Of a stretch of 64,000 nucleotides of DNA, positions 7,442-14,751 are shown one piece after another. Both the position numbers and the translations under genes were made by a program. Source of the DNA: JAKFWF01 sp031429105 (GTDB lineage Bacteria > Pseudomonadota > Alphaproteobacteria > Rhizobiales > Hyphomicrobiaceae). A model generated the notes under the pieces. It was given only the letters and a program-made list of their open reading frames with translations, had not been told where the DNA came from and did not search any database. Numbering within the stretch: position 1 is the stretch's first letter; each line of letters starts with the position of its first letter. Where the stretch lies: positions 1 to 64,000 of the forward strand of contig JANOYV010000014.1 in NCBI GenBank assembly GCA_031429105.1. Reading direction: 5' to 3'.

Positions 7442-7474
7442 GGCCGTTGCAGCCCCCTGTAACGGCCGCTTTTC
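7442..7474 (+). terminator. Intrinsic terminator after csbD-like gene
   Basis: GGCCGTT (7442-7448) pairs with AACGGCC (7461-7467), followed by GCTTTTC. It lies 30 bases after the csbD stop and separates it from the histidine kinase. Confidence 0.7.
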
Positions 7475-7616
7475 TATCTTGATATGATTGGCGGGTTGCC
7501 AGTGACGCCACCGATTTTCATTGAGCGACGTATCTTCTGGGCCCAACTGCATGACCATAGCCAGCTTGCTCCTAAGGGCATCCATTAGAAACTCTTACTT
7601 AGACGGCCGGGCCGAA

Positions 7617-9842
7617 ATGGAATTCAATCGGCTTCATAATTCAGTATTCGGGGGGCACCGTCGCGGCATTATCACGAGCGTAGCGATTGGCTGCGCTTTG
7701 GCTTTGCTGATGGCTTCTGCGGTTGGCACGATCATTCTCAGCCGCGTAACCAGCGATACTCAAAATTTGGTATCCGAGACCCTCCTCGTCAACGTCGCAG
7801 CCGCCAAGTTACTCGGCCAATTGCTCGACGCGGAGGCAGGGCAACGCGGCTTTCTTCTGTCAGGAGACGCTACCTTCTTTCAGCAATATACGATCGCGAC
7901 TGCGAGTATTGCCGAATTGGAAAGCAAGCTGCATTCAGTGTTCAGTAACGATATTGAGCAGCAGCAGCGCTTGGAAATTATTGGCACCCTCACGCGACGC
8001 AAGCTCGACGAACTTGCGCACTTAATCGATTTAGCAAGAAGCAACCGCCAATCCGAAGCCGTAAGCCTGATGCTGGGTAACACCGGCAAACAACTGATGG
8101 ACGAACTACGCTTGCAGATCGCCGCATTTCAAAACAGCCAGTCGCAACTACTTGGACGCCGTCAATCCAACCTAGCTGACGCGCAGAACACTGGACTTGC
8201 CGCAATCTTGTGCTCCTTTCTCGTTGCCTTGATCATTGGAGGAGTCGGTGCCGTTAGGCGTCATCGAGAAACGGCCTCACTCCTCAATGTTAGCGAGGAT
8301 TTGACGGCAGCAAACCGAGATCTTGATCGACGCGTAGAGGAGCGAGCCAGCCAGGCGCGAGAGAATGCGGCACGCTTCCGAGGCACTTTCGAAAACGCCG
8401 CTGTGGGCATGGCGAACGTCGGACTCAACGGCAAACTCTTGCGCGTGAACCAGCACTTTTGCGACCTTGTCGGGTACAACGCAGCCGAACTCTTGGGTAT
8501 GCAATTTCAGGAACTCACGCATCCTGACGATCTGGCGGTTGAACTGGAGCAAACACGAAAAATGTTGTCTGGTGCAGTTGCGCATTTCATGGTCGACAAG
8601 CGCTATATCCGCAAGAACGGAGCTGCCGTTTGGATCGGTCTCGCCGTGTCTCTGGAGCGAACCCAATTTGGCGAACCCGATTACTACATTGCGGTGGTCC
8701 GCGATATCAGCCACCAAAAAGCACTTGCGGCGCGACTGCAAGACATTCAAATGCGAGAGCGTGTGCAACATCGCAAATTGGTCGCTGTGCTCAATGCAAT
8801 CCCAGTGGCTGTTTTTCTGGCGTCCGATGCGTCAGGAAAATACTCGATATCAAATCGCGCGGCGCGTTCGATGCTGCGTATCGCCGATACGCCAAGCGGT
8901 GAAGAAGTGTTTGCGGCAGATGCGCATCGACACTACGAAGTCCTGTCCAACGGTCGCGTGATCCAGCCCACAGAACTACCAATCGCGCGTGCTGCAGCTA
9001 CCGGTCAGCCCGTTACTAATGCCGAATTGCGGATTGCATTCAACGATGGAGTTTTGATGGACGTAACTGGCAATGCACTGCCAATCTTCAACGATGCGGG
9101 CGAAAATGTCGGGGCAGTTGCGGCGTTTGTTGACGTCACAGCTAGTAAACATACCGAGGCGCATCAGCGTTTTCTTATGCGTGAACTTACCCATCGTTCC
9201 AACAATTTACTCGCCATTATTCAGGCGATGGCCGGTCAGACGGCCAAGTCGTCGTCGACGATTGCTGAATTCCGTGTTCGGTTTGGGCAACGGCTCCAGG
9301 CCCTCGCGACCTCCCATAAGCTACTCGTCGAGCAGAATTGGCTGGGCGTCTCCGTGCGTGAATTGGTTCGGGTTCAGTTGTCTTCGTTTGCTGATGTTGA
9401 GGATGCTCGGATCGAGATTACCGGTCCGGATCTCACATTGACTGCCGCTGCGGCCGAAAGCCTGGGGCTGGCGTTCCACGAACTCGCAAACAATGCCGTC
9501 AAATATGGTGCACTTTCTGTTCCAAGCGGCCGTCTCAAACTTTCATGGTCAGTCGACGGATGTGACACCCCAGAGCGCCAGTTTCATATGAGTTGGATCG
9601 AGGCCAGCGGGCCAGCGGTGCAACCGCCAATCCGTCGTGGCTTCGGAAATATCGTGGTTGAGAGAATGGTCGCCACCTCGCTTGGTGCAACCGTCCGGCT
9701 TGAGTTCCCGACCGAAGGGGTGACGTGGCAGCTGGACGCGCCCGCAACCTGTCTCGCTGACTTCGTTGCGGCGCGGCCATCGGATACGACAGCCGCCCAC
9801 AACAAACCTTACCTTGTTTCTCTAGGACGCAACGCTCGATGA
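7617..9842 (+). CDS. CHASE3-PAS-PAS HWE-family sensor histidine kinase
   Basis: About 741 residues from the ATG at 7617; in-frame starts at 7551 (ATG) and 7521 (TTG) are possible and none has a clear ribosome site. Order: TM helix (IITSVAIGCALALLMASAVG), periplasmic CHASE3 with the typical LLDAEAGQRGFLLSGD, second TM, two PAS domains (the first with FENAAVGMANVGLNGKLLRVN), then an HWE/HisKA_2 kinase with phospho-acceptor ELTHRSNNLLAIIQAMAGQT, N-box FHELANNAVKYGALS, and WIEASGP supplying the W-x-E of the family. HWE kinases feed phosphate to PhyR. It is convergent with phyR and overlaps it by 21 bases, so it is the likely stress sensor of this locus. Confidence 0.9.
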   Translation: MEFNRLHNSVFGGHRRGIITSVAIGCALALLMASAVGTIILSRVTSDTQNLVSETLLVNVAAAKLLGQLLDAEAGQRGFLLSGDATFFQQYTIATASIAELESKLHSVFSNDIEQQQRLEIIGTLTRRKLDELAHLIDLARSNRQSEAVSLMLGNTGKQLMDELRLQIAAFQNSQSQLLGRRQSNLADAQNTGLAAILCSFLVALIIGGVGAVRRHRETASLLNVSEDLTAANRDLDRRVEERASQARENAARFRGTFENAAVGMANVGLNGKLLRVNQHFCDLVGYNAAELLGMQFQELTHPDDLAVELEQTRKMLSGAVAHFMVDKRYIRKNGAAVWIGLAVSLERTQFGEPDYYIAVVRDISHQKALAARLQDIQMRERVQHRKLVAVLNAIPVAVFLASDASGKYSISNRAARSMLRIADTPSGEEVFAADAHRHYEVLSNGRVIQPTELPIARAAATGQPVTNAELRIAFNDGVLMDVTGNALPIFNDAGENVGAVAAFVDVTASKHTEAHQRFLMRELTHRSNNLLAIIQAMAGQTAKSSSTIAEFRVRFGQRLQALATSHKLLVEQNWLGVSVRELVRVQLSSFADVEDARIEITGPDLTLTAAAAESLGLAFHELANNAVKYGALSVPSGRLKLSWSVDGCDTPERQFHMSWIEASGPAVQPPIRRGFGNIVVERMVATSLGATVRLEFPTEGVTWQLDAPATCLADFVAARPSDTTAAHNKPYLVSLGRNAR

Positions 9843-10643
9843 CGCCGCCTGGAGACGACGCGGCGTTGTTGCGCGCGTGCCAAAAAACAGCGCCTGACTG
9901 ATGACTGCGCGCACCATATTCGTATCGAATGGCTTGGTGAGCAGAAACGTCGGTTCGGCGCGCTGTCCTGTCAGCAGGCGTTCGGGAAACGCTGTGATAA
10001 AGATCACCGGGACATCAAAGCCCAGCAGTATTTCGTTCACAGCATCCAGCCCGGAACTGCCATCGGCCAACTGGATGTCGGCTAGAATGAGGCCCGGGCG
10101 GCGTGCATTACTGGCATCAAGTGCTTCTTGATGAGTCCGGGCAAGTCCGACAACCCGATGACCTAACCCCTCGACGAGGCTTTCTAGATCCATAGCAATC
10201 AGCGGCTCATCCTCAATGATGAGCACGTCAGTTGCTACCTGTTTGGCAATCTCACGACCTGCTTGTTGGAGCAATTCCGAGACGACATCTGGCGATTGGC
10301 CGATGACTTGAGCTGTTTGCGCAGGTGTGAACCCTTCAACCGTTGTCAGGAGAAAGGCCTGTCTTGGCAGTGCTGTAATTGAGTCTAGGCTATGCTGAGC
10401 GATGTCCCCAGGCGGCTTGGTCGATGCCCCTAAGTTCAGATCAATAGAGTTCCAAATTTTGAGAAAGGTTCCGTAGAGCGCCACGCGGGGCTCTTCATGG
10501 GCCAAAAAGCTTTCCGGAGCTGCAATGTAAGACTCCAGGACTGCCACGACATACGCATCCCCGCTTTCTTGACTGCCGGTTAGTGCGCGACCAAAACGGC
10601 GCAGGTATGGGAGGTGTGGCGTAATTTGTGCGGCAATCGACAT
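9822..10643 (-). CDS. phyR: PhyR, anti-anti-sigma response regulator of general stress response
   Basis: 273 residues. The N-terminal part (about 1-125) is the sigma-ECF-like domain (HLPYLRRFGRALTGSQESGD; region-4-like FTPAQTAQVIGQSPDVVSEL). The C-terminal part (about 138-262) is a receiver with acidic IIEDEP, phosphoacceptor Asp189 in LILADIQLADG, and the conserved Thr/Lys in FITAFPERLL and LLTKPF. Phosphorylated PhyR binds NepR and frees EcfG. It is divergent from nepR-ecfG, each behind its own EcfG promoter, giving positive feedback. Its 3' end overlaps the convergent HWE kinase gene. Confidence 0.95.
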   Translation of the reverse strand: MSIAAQITPHLPYLRRFGRALTGSQESGDAYVVAVLESYIAAPESFLAHEEPRVALYGTFLKIWNSIDLNLGASTKPPGDIAQHSLDSITALPRQAFLLTTVEGFTPAQTAQVIGQSPDVVSELLQQAGREIAKQVATDVLIIEDEPLIAMDLESLVEGLGHRVVGLARTHQEALDASNARRPGLILADIQLADGSSGLDAVNEILLGFDVPVIFITAFPERLLTGQRAEPTFLLTKPFDTNMVRAVISQALFFGTRATTPRRLQAASSSVAS

Positions 10644-10701
10644 GCATTTACCCTTCAGGTTGCCAAATATGTGGGTTCACGCGGTCCCCACCAAATGCAA
10701 A

Positions 10702-10726
10702 AACGCCACGGCCAAGATAAAGTTCC
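10702..10726 (-). promoter_or_regulatory. EcfG promoter for phyR
   Basis: Minus strand: GGAAC at 10726-10722, 16 bases, CGTT at 10705-10702; 58 bases upstream of the phyR ATG. Exact consensus, back to back with the nepR promoter. Confidence 0.9.
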
Positions 10727-10734
10727 ATCGCATC

Positions 10735-10759
10735 GGAACGATCTAATAGCATGGACGTT
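10735..10759 (+). promoter_or_regulatory. EcfG promoter for nepR-ecfG
   Basis: GGAAC 10735-10739, 16 bases, CGTT 10756-10759. It lies 136 bases before nepR, leaving a fairly long 5' leader. Exact consensus, consistent with ecfG autoregulation. Confidence 0.9.
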
Positions 10760-10895
10760 TCATACCATGGTCGGTCGTTTTTGTCGGTCTCGAAAACGCG
10801 TGACCGGGCAGTCGTTTAAGATCGGTCGTTAACCAACAAGTGAGGGCTTGGGGAATGCAAACAATAGTAAACGGAGTCCGTGGGGGAAGTGACTA

Positions 10896-11159
10896 ATGGC
10901 CAATCGACCAAAGGCGCCAACTTCGATGACACCCATTGTTGAGAATGCGGAACTGGCCGATAGCGGCATTGAAGAAGACAAGTCGGAGGCTGCACCCGCA
11001 TCGAACGGAGATGCGCGTGCTGCGGCCGTCGACCAGGGGATCCAGCTTCATCTGGGTCAAAAACTCAAAGATACCTATGCCGATCTGATCAAGCAGCCGG
11101 TCCCTGATAAGTTCCGGCAGTTGCTGGAGGACCTAGAACGGCAGGAGAAGAAGCAGTGA
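10896..11159 (+). CDS. nepR: NepR, anti-sigma factor of EcfG
   Basis: 87 residues. The C-terminal core IQLHLGQKLKDTYADLIKQP followed by VPDKFRQLLEDLE is the conserved NepR two-helix motif that clamps EcfG or, in the stressed state, PhyR. The N-terminal half is low-complexity and variable, as usual in the family. Ribosome site GGGGGAAG precedes the ATG. It overlaps ecfG by GTGA (11156-11159), coupling production of the sigma factor and its inhibitor. Confidence 0.95.
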   Translation: MANRPKAPTSMTPIVENAELADSGIEEDKSEAAPASNGDARAAAVDQGIQLHLGQKLKDTYADLIKQPVPDKFRQLLEDLERQEKKQ

Positions 11160-11731
11160 CCGTTCCCCGTCCCACTCCCACGGCGAGTTTGCGTGCCGAA
11201 TTCATGGCCGCCATCCCGAATTTGAGGGCGTTTGCCATGTCGCTGTGTGGCAACGCAACGCGTGCCGATGACCTCGTCCAGGAGACGCTGGTGAAGGCCT
11301 GGGCCAAGCTTGCGACGTTCAACGAGGGCACAAATCTGAAAGCCTGGTTGTTTACCATATTGCGCAACATCTTTTTTTCCGAGTTTCGCCGGCGTCGGCG
11401 CGAAGTCGAAGATGCAGACGGTATCTTGTCGGGACGCCTGTCGGTCCATCCCGAACAGTTGGGTCACATGGACTTTCAGGATTTTCGCAAGGCATTGCTT
11501 ACGTTGCCCAACGACCAACGTGAAGCGCTTATCCTGGTCGGTGCAGAAGGCTTCTCATACGAAGAAGCCGCTGCCATTTCAGGCTGCGCAGTTGGTACCA
11601 TCAAAAGCCGTGTCAACCGCGCACGCAAACGGCTGACAGAGGCACTCGGCGTTGAGGGCGCCAGCGATTATGGACCCGACGGCTCGTCGGTATCGGTCAT
11701 GGGACAGAGTACGCAAGTGCGATCGCAATAG
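11156..11731 (+). CDS. ecfG: EcfG, general stress ECF sigma factor
   Basis: 191 residues starting at GTG 11156 inside the nepR stop. Region 2: NLRAFAMSLCGNATRADDLVQETLVKAWAK, given here as LRAFAMSLCGNATRADDLVQ and ETLVKAWAK, then NLKAWLFTILRN. Region 4: LLTLPNDQREALILVGAEGF, SYEEAAAISGCAVGTIKSRV and NRARKRL. This is the EcfG/ECF15 type. It directs RNA polymerase to GGAAC-N16-CGTT promoters, of which many surround it here. A short charged C-terminal tail follows region 4. Confidence 0.95.
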   Translation: MTVPRPTPTASLRAEFMAAIPNLRAFAMSLCGNATRADDLVQETLVKAWAKLATFNEGTNLKAWLFTILRNIFFSEFRRRRREVEDADGILSGRLSVHPEQLGHMDFQDFRKALLTLPNDQREALILVGAEGFSYEEAAAISGCAVGTIKSRVNRARKRLTEALGVEGASDYGPDGSSVSVMGQSTQVRSQ

Positions 11732-11757
11732 CGCACAGAGCCTTTGCGATCACCGAT

Positions 11758-11782
11758 GGAACTAAAAACTGCCCCGTGCGTT
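11758..11782 (+). promoter_or_regulatory. EcfG promoter for 50-residue membrane protein
   Basis: GGAAC 11758-11762, 16 bases, CGTT 11779-11782; 52 bases before the small ORF at 11835. Exact consensus. Confidence 0.85.
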
Positions 11783-11834
11783 ACCGACGGACAATTCGAT
11801 TTTGACGAGTCCAGCGTAATCAGGGTGGCGTAAA

Positions 11835-11987
11835 ATGTATCAGGACCGTTCAACCCCGCGCACACGTCGCGGCGCGCACGGTAGTGCACGCAATGACTTG
11901 ACAGGCGTGGCTATTCTCATTCTCGTGACAGTGCTGATGACTTTCGTGACCGGCGCTGGTCTCTTCGCTGCATACCTCAACACGTGA
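11835..11987 (+). CDS. 50-residue single-pass membrane stress protein
   Basis: The ATG at 11835 gives 50 codons to TGA at 11985-11987. The N-terminus is basic (DRSTPRTRRGAHGSARND) and the rest is one hydrophobic helix (LTGVAILILVTVLMTFVTGA followed by GLFAAYLNT). I do not recognise the family. The exact EcfG promoter just upstream is the main reason to accept so small a gene. It lies directly downstream of ecfG and is likely part of the general stress regulon; an inner-membrane location with a cytoplasmic basic tail is predicted. Confidence 0.65.
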   Translation: MYQDRSTPRTRRGAHGSARNDLTGVAILILVTVLMTFVTGAGLFAAYLNT

Positions 11988-12047
11988 CCGACTGAGATCC
12001 TTTGATCCCAGTCGATTCAAACGCGTTTGCCATATCAGTACGAAGTC

Positions 12048-12572
12048 TCATTTCCCGCTGCTAGGTCCGCGCAAGGATTGCAGCCACGGCGCAATTTTTT
12101 CCCAAGTCGGCATCAGTGCCGACTTGGCATCGATGCTCGATAATGACTCAACCATCCGCTCGAACGATGACATCAGCGAACCGGTGTTAACATGAGGCAT
12201 CGCATTCCTGGCACGATCAATCGCGCCGTTGAACTCAGCCCGCGTCGCATCTAGGCTCCAATCACGTGGTCGCGCCGACCTCCTCGAATAGCCCTTGGGG
12301 ACGATCAAAACTGCCAGTGCCGCGCCGACGACGATTGCTACGCCCAGCGACGCCATCGGTTGTGCACGAATTACGCTGCGCGTTGCGTTCAGTCCGGCGC
12401 TCGCTTCTTCGACAACGAATTTTTTAGCCTGACCCGAGCGCGCTTCAACGACTTGGCCAAACTCGGTCGCGATTGAGGCGAGCTCAGTTCTCAGCGCTGC
12501 GAGCTGCGATGCCCGCGCGTCCTGGTCGGAATTGGTTGTCACACGGCTCTTCATTTCAACAGGGCTTAGCAT
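12048..12572 (-). CDS. DUF883/ElaB-like membrane-anchored protein
   Basis: 174 residues; GGGAG precedes the ATG at 12572 by about 8 bases. A long charged helical N-terminus (SQLAALRTELASIATEFGQV) leads to a short basic stretch and the hydrophobic segment MASLGVAIVVGAALAVLIVP, followed by RR and a soluble tail. This arrangement resembles YqjD/ElaB (DUF883) proteins, ribosome-associated inner-membrane stress proteins in enterics, but the C-terminal extension is longer. Divergent from two further DUF883-like genes, with an EcfG promoter. Confidence 0.6.
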   Translation of the reverse strand: MLSPVEMKSRVTTNSDQDARASQLAALRTELASIATEFGQVVEARSGQAKKFVVEEASAGLNATRSVIRAQPMASLGVAIVVGAALAVLIVPKGYSRRSARPRDWSLDATRAEFNGAIDRARNAMPHVNTGSLMSSFERMVESLSSIDAKSALMPTWEKIAPWLQSLRGPSSGK

Positions 12573-12637
12573 CTGTCCACTCCCTTGGCGGCAAACCGGG
12601 CGATCCGGTCAATCCGATTGCAAACGCTCGTTGTGAG

Positions 12638-12662
12638 AACGCCGTTGGGAGGCAACGGTTCC
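12638..12662 (-). promoter_or_regulatory. EcfG promoter for 174-residue membrane protein
   Basis: Minus strand: GGAAC at 12662-12658, 16 bases, CGTT at 12641-12638; 66 bases before the ATG at 12572. Exact consensus. Confidence 0.85.
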
Positions 12663-12681
12663 ATGCTTCATTTGTTCGACT

Positions 12682-12706
12682 GGAACCAAATTCTAGATGC
12701 GTCGTT
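12682..12706 (+). promoter_or_regulatory. EcfG promoter for DUF883-like operon
   Basis: GGAAC 12682-12686, 16 bases, CGTT 12703-12706; 44 bases before the ATG at 12750. Divergent from the promoter at 12638-12662 with only 19 bases between. Confidence 0.85.
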
Positions 12707-12749
12707 ATCGACTTGAGTAATCAATAACTGCTGCACAATGGAGAGCCAG

Positions 12750-13034
12750 ATGGATACGAGCCAAGGAACATACGATCCAAAGTCATCGAATAATGCTGGT
12801 GCAAGCGCCCGCGTCAGCGATGACGTCAGCAAGCTCAAGAATGACATCGCTAACCTTGCCGACTCGGTGCGCAACTTGGCCAGTGAAAAGGTCGGCACCA
12901 CGGCCGAAGATGTCCAAGCGACAGCCAAAGAGAAGCTCGGCGAATTAGAAGCTATGGTCCGCAAAAATCCCACTCAGTCTGCATTGGTCGCCGCCGGAGT
13001 CGGGTTTCTAATTGGCCTGATCCTTACTCGATAA
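12750..13034 (+). CDS. DUF883/YqjD-type protein
   Basis: 94 residues from the ATG at 12750, chosen for GGAGAG at 12740-12745; the earlier ATG at 12738 overlaps that site. A charged helix (VSKLKNDIANLADSVRNLAS, then VQATAKEKLGELEAMVRKNP) ends in the DUF883 C-terminal anchor SALVAAGVGFLIGLILTR. Homologues are stress-induced inner-membrane proteins. It is the first gene of a three-gene unit from an EcfG promoter, ending at the strong terminator near 13800. Confidence 0.8.
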   Translation: MDTSQGTYDPKSSNNAGASARVSDDVSKLKNDIANLADSVRNLASEKVGTTAEDVQATAKEKLGELEAMVRKNPTQSALVAAGVGFLIGLILTR

Positions 13035-13076
13035 AAAGCCGCTGCTATAAAAATTTCACTTTGAAGGAGACAAGCG

Positions 13077-13316
13077 ATGAACACCACCAGTGATCGAATT
13101 GGCGCGAAGCCAAGCACAACAGAAACGTTCGGTAGTGCAGCCAGTTCTGCTATTGCGCAAGCTGGCGATCAGCTCGTAGATGTCGCTAGCCAGGCACAAA
13201 CCATGGCGCACGATCAAATAGACAAACTATCGTCCTCAATCCGCAGCAAGCCAATTCAGGCCGCTGGAATTGCCGCAGGTATTGGCTTCCTGCTGGCACT
13301 TCTGGCTCGTCGGTAA
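13077..13316 (+). CDS. DUF883/YqjD-type protein, second copy
   Basis: 79 residues; GGAG lies about 10 bases upstream. An amphipathic helix (GDQLVDVASQAQTMAHDQID, KLSSSIRSKP) is followed by the anchor IQAAGIAAGIGFLLALLARR, closely matching the tail of the preceding gene (xAAGIGFLxxLxxR). It is likely a tandem paralogue in the same EcfG-driven operon. A membrane-anchored stress role is inferred. Confidence 0.78.
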   Translation: MNTTSDRIGAKPSTTETFGSAASSAIAQAGDQLVDVASQAQTMAHDQIDKLSSSIRSKPIQAAGIAAGIGFLLALLARR

Positions 13317-13339
13317 TCCAGTCATACGAGGGTTATGCC

Positions 13340-13747
13340 ATGATCGGCGAACTGGTTCTGTATGCTGCCAACCGCGCCACAAACGGCGCGGTTGAGGGGG
13401 TCGCGCGCAAAGCCTCATGGGGCGGGGTCGCTGTCTTTCTAATGCTCGCCGGCACCATTTTCGGGTTGTTCGTCGGCTTCTGGATTTTGGAGGCACAGTA
13501 CGGTTCGCCGGTGGCAGGTGGTATTCTTGCGGCCGCATGTTTCGCAGTTGGCTTAGTCTGTTTGATGATGCCGAAACTTCTCGACTGGTCGGAGCGCAAG
13601 CCAACGACGTCAACCACTCCATCAGCCCAAACCGCAGCAGCGGTTCAAGACGAGGTTGCCGAAGCCGTGGATTACTTCGGCCCAATCCGCGTGCTTGCAA
13701 CGGCCTTTATGTTAGGCTTCGGTATTGCAAAGCGCATTAGAAGCTGA
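13340..13747 (+). CDS. Holin-X/DUF1469-like two-TM membrane protein
   Basis: 135 residues. Two hydrophobic segments (WGGVAVFLMLAGTIFGLFVG and SPVAGGILAAACFAVGLVCL) form a hairpin, followed by a soluble acidic region (VQDEVAEAVDYFGPIRVL) and a short third hydrophobic stretch ending in AKRIRS. DUF883 genes are often followed by such small phage-holin-superfamily/DUF1469 proteins, and this is the third gene of the operon. Family assignment is by context and shape, not strong motifs. Confidence 0.55.
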   Translation: MIGELVLYAANRATNGAVEGVARKASWGGVAVFLMLAGTIFGLFVGFWILEAQYGSPVAGGILAAACFAVGLVCLMMPKLLDWSERKPTTSTTPSAQTAAAVQDEVAEAVDYFGPIRVLATAFMLGFGIAKRIRS

Positions 13748-13778
13748 TCGACCATCCACACGTTGGCCCTTTGTCATG

Positions 13779-13825
13779 CCTTGGTTGATGCACGAGAAAG
13801 CATCCAACCAAGGTATTATTTTTTA
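13779..13825 (+). terminator. Strong intrinsic terminator of DUF883 operon
   Basis: CCTTGGTTGATGC (13779-13791) pairs with GCAT-C-CAACCAAGG (13800-13813, one bulged C), followed by TATTATTTTTT. It also lies at the 3' end of the convergent gene that stops at 13816. Confidence 0.85.
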
Positions 13826-14751
13826 GGGTCGCGACGCACGGTTCGCGTCACGCCGCGTGCCGTTGCTCCAACTCCACCCCTGGTTTGTGACCAAAGCTTC
13901 TTCCAGGTCCAAGACGGGGGACGGGGCGGTTCGCCACTTGTAGCGGCAGTGCCGGTTGTTGCAGCAGGTAATGGCGCCACGTCAATAACGCGAAGCCTGC
14001 CACTGTAAAGATCAATAGCAGCGCGCCCAACTTCGCGCACGTAGCCGCCAATCAATCGGTGCGCCAACTGATCGCGAACCCCGGAATAAAGGTTCTTGGT
14101 CAGACGCTCCCGCGCCTCACTGGCGACCGCGGTCACAGGGTTGACCAAGCGGACGATGCGCCACAGATCGTACGCTTTTTCGGCAACGTCAAATGCCGAA
14201 CGCCAACGGTAAACTTTCATCACCTGACCGACGGTCATCTGATCGCCTAAGGGGATATTGTCGATGACAAACGGCCGCAATTCGTGGCTCACTCGTTCGA
14301 CCAGTGCCAGTGCCTCGGGCACCGTGAATCGCCAGAGCGGATTGCTGTCGGTTGGATGCATACACTTGGCGACGGCTTCGATCGTCTGAATGCCGAGATC
14401 GAGAAACGCATCGCGGGTTACGAATTTCGAGGGAATGGTGGCAGCGGCCAACGCTTCGACCGCGGCCCACGCAGCATCCTCCCTATCGGGTATACCTTGA
14501 TCGCCTGTGGCATTCTGCAGCTTTGAATTTTTCCGGTCTGGAACCGACATTTGCGGCGTCGATACCAACCACAGTTCGATTAGAAACGTCGACACGGTGA
14601 TCACAAAAGCGCTCGCAATCCAGTACAACAGATAACCCCGTTCCCAGAGCCAAAGTGAGCCGAGGGGCAGGAGTGAGAGCGCTGGCAACATCAGTGCCAG
14701 AATCACCATTACGGTTCGCAAATAGCTCGGGGCTTTTGATTGGCGCTTCAC
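13816..14751 (-). CDS. Membrane protein related to the N-terminal half of HSR1-type GTPases
   Basis: 311 residues. Two hydrophobic helices near the start (TVMVILALMLPALSLLPLGS and LLYWIASAFVITVSTFLIEL) precede a helical region: LDLGIQTIEAVAKCMHP, WRFTVPEALALVERVSHELR, PLGDQMTVGQVMKVYRWRSA, YVREVGRAAIDLYSGRLRV. These motifs match the N-terminal region of large proteobacterial membrane GTPases of the HSR1-related/DUF697 group, but no GTPase domain (no P-loop) follows here. The start overlaps the AI-2E-type gene by ATGA, so the two act as one EcfG-driven unit. Function unknown. Confidence 0.6.
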   Translation of the reverse strand: MKRQSKAPSYLRTVMVILALMLPALSLLPLGSLWLWERGYLLYWIASAFVITVSTFLIELWLVSTPQMSVPDRKNSKLQNATGDQGIPDREDAAWAAVEALAAATIPSKFVTRDAFLDLGIQTIEAVAKCMHPTDSNPLWRFTVPEALALVERVSHELRPFVIDNIPLGDQMTVGQVMKVYRWRSAFDVAEKAYDLWRIVRLVNPVTAVASEARERLTKNLYSGVRDQLAHRLIGGYVREVGRAAIDLYSGRLRVIDVAPLPAATTGTAATSGEPPRPPSWTWKKLWSQTRGGVGATARGVTRTVRRDPKK

